Of a stretch of DNA of 5,391 bases, positions 1 to 5,391 are shown in pieces. A model generated the notes under the pieces. That model ran no database searches and had not been told where the DNA came from. It saw only the letters and a program-made list of their open reading frames with translations. Source of the stretch: Bdellovibrionales bacterium (GTDB taxonomy: Bacteria > Bdellovibrionota > UBA1018). The stretch lies in NCBI GenBank assembly GCA_018968995.1, contig JAGWZD010000160.1, positions 1 to 5,391 of the forward strand, written 5' to 3'. Every line of letters begins with the position of its first letter. Within the stretch, counting starts at the first letter, position 1. The position numbers were made by a program, and so were the translations under genes.

Positions 1-2246
1 ATGACCATCTCAATCGACTCACGCAATACAGCCCTTGATTCCTGTACACCCAAATCAACCTGGAACTGATAGATTTCATTTACCAGCTCCATAATCGCCG
101 CAATTGCGGTGTTAAAATGATATCCACTTTCAAAATCGTGCATTACCTTCTGTAAAGTCGCGTGAGCTTTCGCGCGCAACTTTTTTACCGACGCATGATG
201 CAAGTCCGACTGCGTCCCCGCAAAAGTCTGAACCCCAGAAATGATGGACTCGTTGTTCTCAACCATTCTCCAGACCCGAGCTAAGAATCGCCACGACCCC
301 TCAACTCCTTGGTCCATCCACTCTAAAACCTTTTCCGGGGGGGCGGCGAACATCGAAAATAGACGGGCAGTATCGGCGCCATATCTCTCTATTAACGCAT
401 CTGGCTCGACCACGTTTCCTTTGCTTTTACTCATTTTTGCGCCGTCTTTATAGACGATGCCTTGGTTCAATAGATTGCGCACAGGCTCATCTAGATCCTG
501 CCGATCCAGCTCGCGGGGCAAGTAGCCGAGATCGCGAAGCACCTTATGGAAAAACCGAAAGTACAAGAGGTGCATGGTCGCATGCTCTACTCCGCCAATG
601 TACTGATCCACGCCTAGCCAGTACGCTGCGTCCTTCTTTGAAAATGGCTGTTGATCGTCGCTCGCAGACAAGTAGCGAAGATAGTACCAGCTCGACTCCA
701 TAAACGTATCCATAGTGTCGGTTTCACGTCGAGCGTTCGGATTCGAGCACTTCGGGCAACTCACTTTCAGAAAACTAGGATGCTTTGAGAGCGGTGAACC
801 CCCTTCACCTGAAAACGAAACGTCTTTCGGGAGAACTACGGGCAAGTCTTTGGATGGAACTGGCACTGTGCCACAGGCGCCGCAGTAGATCATGGGGATG
901 GGAGCTCCCCAATACCTTTGACGAGAAAGTCCCCAGTCTCTTAAACGATACTGCACGCTTTTTTTGCCGTAACCCACCTTCTCTAACTCGGCAGTAATCG
1001 CCCACTTAGCCTCTTCCGAATCCATTTCGGAAAACTTGCCACTATGGACCACAACCCCTGAGTCTACAAAAGCCTGCTGCTGAACCGAAAAAGCGCCATC
1101 GGAAACCTTTGGGCGAATGACTTCTTTGATCGAGATCGAGTACTTCTTCGCAAAAGCATGATCTCGAGTGTCGTGAGCTGGGACAGCCATCAACGCTCCC
1201 GTGCCGTAATCAGGAAGCACAAAATTTGCGGTATAAACGGGGATTTTTTCCTTCGTTAGAGGATGGTACACATACGAACCCGTAAATACACCCTCTTTTG
1301 GCGCGTCTTCGGCAGTTCGAGCAATTTTATCTTGTCTTCGGCAGGCTTCAATAAACGCCATAACTTGTGCTTGCTCTGGTTTGCCAGCACAGACTTTTGT
1401 TGTCAGAGGATGCTCAGGCGCAAGCGCCACATAGGTGACTCCAAAAAGGGTATCTGGCCGAGTTGTGAAGACCTTTAGTTTTTCTCCAACCTCGGTATCA
1501 AATTCTACTTCAGCGCCATCACTCCGACCAATCCAGTTCTTTTGCATCAACCGAACGCGTTCCGGCCAGCCAGGAAGACGGTCAAGCCCCTCGAGAAGCT
1601 CTGCGGCATACTGAGTCGTTCGCAGAAACCACTGCTCCAGTTCGCGAGTCGTGGTCACCGATTCGCACCTCCAACACTTTCCGTCCTCAACTTGCTCGTT
1701 GGCAAGAACCGTTGCGCAACTCGGGCACCAATTCACGGTCGATGATTTCTTGTAAGCTAATCCTTTTTCGTACATCTGCGTGAATATCAGCTGTTCCCAT
1801 CGGTAGTATTCCGGCAAGCAAGTGGTAATCTCACGCGACCAGTCGTACCCTAGACCTAGTCGAGACAGCTGCCGCTTCATGGCTTGAATATTATTCAGAG
1901 TCCACGACTCGGGATGAAGCTTGTTCTTAATCGCTGCATTTTCCGCGGGTAACCCAAATGCATCCCATCCCATGGGGTGAAGCACATTGAACCCCTGCTT
2001 TCGACGAAATCGCGCAATCACGTCTCCCAGGGTGTAGTTCCTGACGTGCCCCATATGTAGACGACCCGAGGGGTAAGGAAACATATCCAGGACGTAATAT
2101 TTCTTTCGGGATGAATCGATCTGAGCGACCCAAGACTTCTCGGTCTCCCATCGAGCTTGCCATTTCGCCTCAATAGCGGCGTGATCGTATTGCCGAGAAG
2201 CCGAGGTTGCGGATTGCTCTGAAGTTTCCTGATGTTGAGATGCCAT
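1..2246 (-). CDS. leuS: Leucyl-tRNA synthetase (partial, C-terminus off the left edge)
   Basis: Class I aminoacyl-tRNA synthetase that charges tRNA-Leu with leucine in the cytoplasm and edits mischarged tRNA. The frame is open from the ATG at 2246 to the window edge, giving 748 codons; bacterial LeuRS is usually about 860 residues, so the end of the anticodon-binding region and the C-terminal domain are missing. Landmarks read directly: the HIGH-type signature HMGH at residues 64-67; a four-cysteine zinc module (C174, C177, C191, C194); the editing domain with its threonine-rich TTRPDT (261-266) and [12 protein letters not shown] ending in the invariant Asp359; a second zinc-ribbon-like pair of CxxC motifs (C455/C458, C497/C500); and KMSKS beginning at residue 604. 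All lie in one frame, so no frameshift is indicated. The start is supported because conserved LeuRS sequence ([11 protein letters not shown]) begins about 20 residues in, after a Ser/Gln/Glu/Ala-rich leader. No clear Shine-Dalgarno precedes it; a TTG two codons upstream (2252) is possible. It is divergent from the dciA-like gene. Confidence 0.98.
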   Translation of the reverse strand, partial: MASQHQETSEQSATSASRQYDHAAIEAKWQARWETEKSWVAQIDSSRKKYYVLDMFPYPSGRLHMGHVRNYTLGDVIARFRRKQGFNVLHPMGWDAFGLPAENAAIKNKLHPESWTLNNIQAMKRQLSRLGLGYDWSREITTCLPEYYRWEQLIFTQMYEKGLAYKKSSTVNWCPSCATVLANEQVEDGKCWRCESVTTTRELEQWFLRTTQYAAELLEGLDRLPGWPERVRLMQKNWIGRSDGAEVEFDTEVGEKLKVFTTRPDTLFGVTYVALAPEHPLTTKVCAGKPEQAQVMAFIEACRRQDKIARTAEDAPKEGVFTGSYVYHPLTKEKIPVYTANFVLPDYGTGALMAVPAHDTRDHAFAKKYSISIKEVIRPKVSDGAFSVQQQAFVDSGVVVHSGKFSEMDSEEAKWAITAELEKVGYGKKSVQYRLRDWGLSRQRYWGAPIPMIYCGACGTVPVPSKDLPVVLPKDVSFSGEGGSPLSKHPSFLKVSCPKCSNPNARRETDTMDTFMESSWYYLRYLSASDDQQPFSKKDAAYWLGVDQYIGGVEHATMHLLYFRFFHKVLRDLGYLPRELDRQDLDEPVRNLLNQGIVYKDGAKMSKSKGNVVEPDALIERYGADTARLFSMFAAPPEKVLEWMDQGVEGSWRFLARVWRMVENNESIISGVQTFAGTQSDLHHASVKKLRAKAHATLQKVMHDFESGYHFNTAIAAIMELVNEIYQFQVDLGVQESRAVLRESIEMV

Positions 2247-2293
2247 AACCAAGTCGATAGCAGATTTTTTACATTCTGTGTTAGGCCTGTTTT
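2247..2293. promoter_or_regulatory. Divergent intergenic region leuS / dciA
   Basis: This 47-bp gap separates the start codons of leuS (minus) and the dciA-like gene (plus), so it must carry, or partly carry, the 5' signals of both. It contains an AT-rich run around 2264-2275 (TTTTTTACATT) that could supply a -10 element in either direction, but no well-spaced pair of -35 and -10 hexamers is evident. At this length the two promoters would overlap each other or reach into the coding sequences. An AGG at 2283-2285, 8 nt before the GTG, is a weak ribosome-binding site for dciA. The regulatory role rests on position only. Confidence 0.35.
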
Positions 2294-2662
2294 GTGAGTT
2301 TTCGAAGCTTAAAAGATATCCTCATGGGCTCTGGATTAACTGAGCCGTTTAGGAAAAGACTTAAAGAGGCTGAAGCCGTTTCCCGTTGGGATTCGGCGGT
2401 GGGCCCCATAATAGCCAAGCACGCTCAGGCAGTTCGGGTTGATGCGGGTATTCTTTATGTAGAAGTCGGGCACCCCATTTGGAGGTCTGAACTGCATCAT
2501 CGGCGCAGGCAAATTTTAGAGATCCTGAATCAGGGCGCTTCGGATCAAACTGCAATACTGAAAGATCTGCACTTCATTGACCCAAGAGCAACCCATCAAG
2601 ATAGAAATATCGCCGACAAAAAAGCCGATAAAATCGCAAAGAAAACCCAAAAGCCAGGATGA
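2294..2662 (+). CDS. dciA: DUF721/DciA-family protein, putative DnaB helicase loader/operator
   Basis: A 122-residue protein that fits the DUF721/DciA family, the widespread bacterial factor that helps place the replicative helicase DnaB on DNA in species lacking DnaC or DnaI. Family-like features: an N-terminal helix (SLKDIL...), then a W..AVGP..A.H segment (W32, V36-G37-P38), a hydrophobic strand GILYVEV (52-58), the conserved PIWRSEL (61-67), ILEILN, and a final strand KDLHFID (90-96). This is the order expected for the KH-like fold. After residue 97 comes a charged, lysine-rich tail to residue 122, probably flexible. The start is GTG at 2294; an in-frame TAG at 2282-2284 rules out an earlier start, and ATG at 2324 would remove the conserved first helix. 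The last 67 bp overlap the oppositely oriented GYF-like gene. The family is recognised with good confidence; function in this organism is by family inference. Confidence 0.85.
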   Translation: MSFRSLKDILMGSGLTEPFRKRLKEAEAVSRWDSAVGPIIAKHAQAVRVDAGILYVEVGHPIWRSELHHRRRQILEILNQGASDQTAILKDLHFIDPRATHQDRNIADKKADKIAKKTQKPG

Positions 2663-3024
2663 CTCCACCATGGGTCTCGCTCTGGCTCCATTTCTACACC
2701 CTGCTGAATAAACACCGAGGAGATCGGCCGCGAGACATTGGTCAATAAAGAATCGGGCTCAATGCGTATGGTCTTTGTCTCCACCTCTGTGATCTCATCA
2801 GTTTCTTCTTCACGGTCCATCGATGCCTTAATGTGCTCGGGCCAATTTATCCCTAACTGACGGCGAAGCTCTTCGGCTTCGTTAAAGCTGAACCAGTAAT
2901 GATTCTCACAGCAAGCCTCATCCCGTTGCTCCCAACGACCATCCTGAATGCTAGAAATGAGGTCTTCTTTGCTAAACGGACCGTGAATCTGATTTGTTGT
3001 GGTTCGAACCAACCATCGGGTCAT
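2596..3024 (-). CDS. Small GYF-like-domain protein with C-terminal membrane anchor
   Basis: A 142-residue protein in three parts. Residues 1-58 resemble the bacterial GYF_2/DUF4339 domain: an aromatic start (RWLVR), GPFSKEDL at 15-22, SSIQDGRWEQRDE at 24-36 and a W44 close to where the domain's conserved late tryptophan is expected. This fold usually mediates protein-protein contacts. Residues about 70-120 form a linker that is strongly acidic at 70-82 (EEETDEITEVE). Residues 124-141 are a hydrophobic helix ([18 protein letters not shown]) ending at the C-terminus, as in a tail anchor; the GYF-like domain would then face the cytoplasm. Its ATG overlaps the TGA of the ABC ATPase in an ATGA, so it is last in a three-gene operon and probably translationally coupled. 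Its final 67 bp are antisense to the end of dciA. The partner is unknown; recruiting a protein to the membrane, possibly near the ABC ATPase, is inference. Confidence 0.8.
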   Translation of the reverse strand: MTRWLVRTTTNQIHGPFSKEDLISSIQDGRWEQRDEACCENHYWFSFNEAEELRRQLGINWPEHIKASMDREEETDEITEVETKTIRIEPDSLLTNVSRPISSVFIQQGVEMEPERDPWWSHPGFWVFFAILSAFLSAIFLS

Positions 3025-3800
3025 TGAAGCACCTGGAAGCTCATTCGATCGGCTTCTAGAAAGTTTTTAATGCCCTCAATCTCCGATCGCTTAAATTCCT
3101 CTGGAGTGCCCCAAAAGAGAAACTTACCGTCCTTAAGAAACGCAATCTGATCAGCCAATCGTAGCGCTGATGGAATATCATGACTAATCACGAGCGAAGT
3201 CAGTTGAAGCTCTCGCTTGAGCGTCTCAATCAGCTCATCTACCGTCACGCGCGTCACTGGATCTAACCCCGTGGTCGGCTCGTCATACAAAAGTATTTGA
3301 GGTTCCCGGATAATTGCACGAGCTAGAGCCACCCTTTTTTTCATCCCGCCAGAGAGCTCATTGGGGAACTTGTCATATCCGGTTTTCATCCCGAGGATGC
3401 TCAAGCTTTTGGTGACCTTATCGGTAATCGATTTCTCATCCAGGTTTGTGTGCTCTCGAAGAGGAAACGCCACATTTTCAAAAATCGTCATGTCATCGAA
3501 AAGAGCCGAATTTTGAAAGAGCATCCCGAAAATCTTTCGGTGCTCCGCAAGCTCTCGCCCATGAACTTCAGACATATTCTTTCCGGCAACCCAAACCTCA
3601 CCCGAATCGGGCTTTAACAGTCCAAGGATGTGCTTAAGAGTAACGCTCTTGCCGACTCCTGATGGGCCAAGAATGTAGGTCAACTTCCCTGCTGGAAATT
3701 CGGCAGTTAAACCCTTAAGAACCACATCGCGACCACCACGAAACGCCTTGTGCACATCTACAAAGCGGATGCTTCCTGATTGTGAGGGAGAGTTGCTCAT
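3021..3800 (-). CDS. ABC transporter ATP-binding protein, MlaF/Ttg2A-like
   Basis: A 259-residue cytoplasmic ABC ATPase with a full set of motifs: Walker A GPSGVGKS (45-52), Q-loop Gln96, signature LSGGM (149-153), Walker B ILLYD with catalytic Glu174, D-loop GLDP (178-181) and H-switch His207. The stretch ALFDDMTIFENVAFPLREH after the Q-loop, together with LSGGMKKRVALARA, is typical of the MlaF/Ttg2A branch. That branch drives phospholipid transfer between inner and outer membranes with the MlaE permease and an MlaD MCE protein. No permease or MCE gene lies nearby, so I leave the symbol empty. The protein ends soon after the usual 'FL' element near residues 247-248 and lacks the longer C-terminal arm by which Escherichia coli MlaF subunits embrace each other. 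Start and stop both sit in ATGA overlaps with the neighbouring genes, and the residue after Met leads into a normal N-terminus, so the start is firm. Family is near certain; the transported substrate is inferred. Confidence 0.93.
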   Translation of the reverse strand: MSNSPSQSGSIRFVDVHKAFRGGRDVVLKGLTAEFPAGKLTYILGPSGVGKSVTLKHILGLLKPDSGEVWVAGKNMSEVHGRELAEHRKIFGMLFQNSALFDDMTIFENVAFPLREHTNLDEKSITDKVTKSLSILGMKTGYDKFPNELSGGMKKRVALARAIIREPQILLYDEPTTGLDPVTRVTVDELIETLKRELQLTSLVISHDIPSALRLADQIAFLKDGKFLFWGTPEEFKRSEIEGIKNFLEADRMSFQVLQ

Positions 3801-5131
3801 AAGTTAGTTCTACCCGAGGTCGTCTGGTTGTCAAAACTGAGTATGGACTGACAGTACCGGCCTGCACGCTCGGCCCAAACACCAATAGAACTGACGCTCA
3901 TCCGCACGTGAGGAGTGGGCTTCAAGAGAACGAAAACCCCAAATAATCTGCAGTTTTTCCCTTCAGCAAGCAGCGGCCAGGCCAGGAACTGAGAATGATC
4001 CCTATTCCTCACGACTGCAGATCGGAGTGTAGGAATTTCGGGAAGGCCTTGCCCCGCCACTAGGCCTAAAGGACTAAGCGGGATCTGAATCTTCTCGCTG
4101 CCAGCATCTTCAGGAGAAAATCCCACTTCCGAGGCCAGACCAGACTCGGGTTGGTAGCGCAAAAAAAACACCTCACATCCCGTTGCTCTTGAAAGAGTCA
4201 AAGAAAAGTTGACTCCCAACTCTTCTACCGTTCGGGATCGATAAATACACTGATGCAAGTCCTGAGAAGGAATCGAAATCCTGTCTATGTTGGCTGTAGG
4301 GCCTTTCTTTTTTCGTGACCGAAAAAACGGAACCATCAATGCAAAACCAAAAAGAAAAAGAACGACATGAAGAGCCCGGAAGTGCGAGAAAATAGGGCCG
4401 CTAGGACTCTTTTCTGGCAAAGGCGTCTCGAAAACAGCAAGCAGCCCCAAATGGGGAAGCTCCTGGCGTACCGACATCACCTCCAATTGATCAAAGGACC
4501 TCTCCTGAGAAGCTCCCGCTAACTTAAGCTTTTGAAAGTAAGGATGACTTCCAAAAAGAGAGCCTTGGTAATGCGTGTCGGACTGCGCAAGCACCTCTCC
4601 TGAGTTCAAAAAAACCCAACGCCTTGAGTTCGCACTCGGCTTTAAGAACTCTGAAAAGTAACTCCGTGGATCCAGAACGCCTAAGACCCGCTCGGTTGGA
4701 AAGCCTGTGGCGTACTCTAGAATCACGAGGAGCGGCTCACCGGTTTGAGCCTCCTTGAAAACCATCCGCTCGGGGGCATCTGTCTCGAGGCGCGGATGAG
4801 GAGGTGGCAGAGCCCCGATCGAGCTCATCAAACGCGCATACCTACCCTCTGACAACCATTGCGGCCTAGGGTTTAGGCTACGAACCACCCGTGACTGCCC
4901 CGAAGATCTCGACAATACCCACAGAACCTCAGACTGTTCGGGGCATTGCCCCCTCGAGCAAGGCTTTATCTGATTTTCAAGCTCCTGAACTCGCCTGTGA
5001 AGAGCATCAAAAAAGCCCTGGGGCGATTCCTGGGCTTTGGCCTGATCCAAGGCCCAGAGAGGAGGACAAAGCAGTCCCACGAGAAAACTCACGATAGCGA
5101 ACTGGAAACCTCGGTGCTTCACAGGTAACAT
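3797..5131 (-). CDS. Membrane sensor-like protein: extracytoplasmic domain, TM helix, GAF-like cytoplasmic domain
   Basis: A 444-residue protein I cannot name. From the ATG at 5131, residues 1-27 look like a signal peptide or first membrane helix (basic KHR, then a hydrophobic core, possible cleavage after PLWA). A short helical, coiled-coil-like stretch (about 40-56) and a CSRGQC cysteine pair (58, 62) follow, then a predicted extracytoplasmic region to about 250. Its RVLGVLDPRSYFSEFL and WVFLNSGEVLAQSD segments faintly recall Cache/PAS-type sensors. Residues 252-270 form a transmembrane helix followed by RSRKKK, placing the rest in the cytoplasm. About 288-432 reads like a GAF domain (TVEELGVNFSLTLSRATGCEVFFLRY ... 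AWPLLAEG ... LFGVFVLL). There is no visible kinase, GGDEF, HD or phosphatase output. It leads the operon, overlapping the ABC ATPase by ATGA. An upstream TTG at 5158 with AGGA 7 nt before it would add nine residues and overlap nadB by 12 bp; I prefer ATG because it gives a compact signal peptide and no overlap. Confidence 0.78.
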   Translation of the reverse strand: MLPVKHRGFQFAIVSFLVGLLCPPLWALDQAKAQESPQGFFDALHRRVQELENQIKPCSRGQCPEQSEVLWVLSRSSGQSRVVRSLNPRPQWLSEGRYARLMSSIGALPPPHPRLETDAPERMVFKEAQTGEPLLVILEYATGFPTERVLGVLDPRSYFSEFLKPSANSRRWVFLNSGEVLAQSDTHYQGSLFGSHPYFQKLKLAGASQERSFDQLEVMSVRQELPHLGLLAVFETPLPEKSPSGPIFSHFRALHVVLFLFGFALMVPFFRSRKKKGPTANIDRISIPSQDLHQCIYRSRTVEELGVNFSLTLSRATGCEVFFLRYQPESGLASEVGFSPEDAGSEKIQIPLSPLGLVAGQGLPEIPTLRSAVVRNRDHSQFLAWPLLAEGKNCRLFGVFVLLKPTPHVRMSVSSIGVWAERAGRYCQSILSFDNQTTSGRTNL

Positions 5132-5132
5132 A

Positions 5133-5155
5133 AGGTACTTGCGCTCATGGTACCT
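5133..5155. repeat. Inverted repeat spanning the nadB ribosome-binding site and start codon
   Basis: A perfect 6-bp inverted repeat, AGGTAC (5133-5138) and GTACCT (5150-5155), is separated by 11 nt. In the nadB transcript the left arm contains part of the AAGG Shine-Dalgarno (5132-5135) and the ATG falls in the loop (5147-5149), so folding would compete with ribosome binding. The same dyad lies between the TTG (5158) and ATG (5131) candidate starts of the divergent gene. It could be an operator or a weak translational hairpin, or chance; 6 bp is short. A further AGGTA at 5123-5127 lies 10 bp upstream of the left arm. Confidence 0.35.
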
Positions 5156-5391
5156 CAAGTTGTTATCCTAGGAACTGGAATCGCTGGTCTTTCCTGCGCT
5201 TTAAAATTCGCGGAGAGCGCCCCCTCTATTCGAGTGACGCTCCTGGCCAAAGAAGGCGCTGACGAGGGATCTACCCGATATGCTCAAGGGGGGATCGCCT
5301 CTGTATGGTCCAAGAGCGACAGCTTCGAGCAGCATGAACGGGACACTCTGGATGCTGGCGCTGGCCTATGCCGGTCTGAGATTGTTCGACT
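5147..5391 (+). CDS. nadB: L-aspartate oxidase, N-terminal part (runs off the right edge)
   Basis: FAD enzyme that oxidises L-aspartate to iminoaspartate, the first step of bacterial de novo NAD synthesis; NadA then makes quinolinate. The 81 complete codons show the dinucleotide-binding signature GTGIAG (9-14) after a beta strand (VVIL), a second strand ending in LLAK (35), the hallmark GSTRYAQGGIASV (41-53), DS..QHERDTLDAGAGLC (58-75), all in the order of NadB rather than the related succinate dehydrogenase flavoprotein. ATG at 5147 is the only upstream choice because an in-frame TAA lies at 5126-5128; an AAGG at 5132-5135 is a plausible, slightly distant ribosome-binding site. The gene is divergent from the sensor/ABC/GYF operon with 15 bp or less between starts, so its promoter must lie inside the 5' end of that operon. 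A full NadB is about 500-550 residues, so most is outside the window. Confidence 0.95.
   Translation, partial: MVPQVVILGTGIAGLSCALKFAESAPSIRVTLLAKEGADEGSTRYAQGGIASVWSKSDSFEQHERDTLDAGAGLCRSEIVR

Noticed and set aside
437..703. Plus-strand open frame of 88 codons
   Set aside because: Lies wholly antisense to conserved leuS codons around and after KMSKS, has an arginine/serine/alanine-rich composition typical of a shadow frame, and resembles no family.
1927..2163. Minus-strand open frame of 78 codons in another frame of leuS
   Set aside because: Overlaps the HMGH region of leuS in a different reading frame; leuS itself is uninterrupted there, so this is not a frameshifted piece.
2540..2720. 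Bidirectional terminator between the convergent genes
   Set aside because: I found no GC-rich stem followed by a T-run in either direction; the AT-rich stretch is explained by lysine codons opposite a Phe/Leu-rich helix.
3446..3637. Plus-strand open frame of 63 codons
   Set aside because: Antisense to the conserved Q-loop region of the ABC ATPase; a shadow of highly constrained codons.
5030..5075. Lipoprotein signal at the Cys in VGLLC of the sensor-like protein
   Set aside because: The residue before Cys is Leu rather than Gly/Ala/Ser, so it does not fit a lipobox; a type I signal or an uncleaved helix is more likely.
4891..5128. Two overlapping plus-strand open frames upstream of nadB
   Set aside because: Antisense to the start of the sensor-like gene, no family resemblance, and they end before nadB in incompatible frames.
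5103..5131. Possible sigma70 promoter for nadB (TGGAAA, 17 bp, TAACAT)
   Set aside because: Only 4 of 6 matches in each hexamer, and the implied transcript start near 5138 would exclude the likely ribosome-binding site.

Overview
The window is a compact stretch of what looks like a Gram-negative bacterial chromosome. It holds six protein-coding genes, with no mobile elements, CRISPR arrays or RNA genes that I can see. Base composition appears close to balanced between GC and AT. The closest flavour I recall is a Bdellovibrionota or deltaproteobacterial-type genome: a DciA-type helicase loader, a stand-alone Mla/Ttg2A-type ABC ATPase, and a small GYF-domain membrane protein. That placement is an impression from protein sequence, not a demonstrated assignment.

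Layout. (1) Positions 1-2246, minus strand: leuS, leucyl-tRNA synthetase, cut by the left edge so that roughly the last hundred residues are missing. (2) A 47-bp divergent gap, then 2294-2662, plus strand: a DUF721/DciA-family protein starting with GTG. (3) Positions 2596-5131, minus strand: a three-gene operon, in transcription order a membrane sensor-like protein with a GAF-like cytoplasmic domain, an MlaF/Ttg2A-like ABC ATPase, and a small GYF-like-domain protein with a C-terminal membrane anchor. Both internal junctions are 4-bp ATGA stop/start overlaps, so translation is probably coupled. The last gene overlaps the end of dciA tail-to-tail by 67 bp. (4) From 5147 to the right edge, plus strand: the N-terminus of nadB, L-aspartate oxidase, divergent from the operon with 15 bp or less between start codons.

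Functionally, leuS, dciA and nadB are housekeeping genes for translation, replication initiation and NAD synthesis. The operon is the part that stands out. An Mla-type ATPase normally works with an MlaE permease and an MlaD lipid-binding protein. Neither is present here, and the ATPase is instead locked between two membrane proteins of unassigned function. Whether these act on a lipid transporter encoded elsewhere, or form a separate membrane-sensing unit, is an inference to test. All six genes are packed with almost no non-coding DNA, so promoters for the divergent pairs must overlap or lie inside neighbouring genes, and I see no convincing terminator. No stretch of 300 bp or more lacks a gene.
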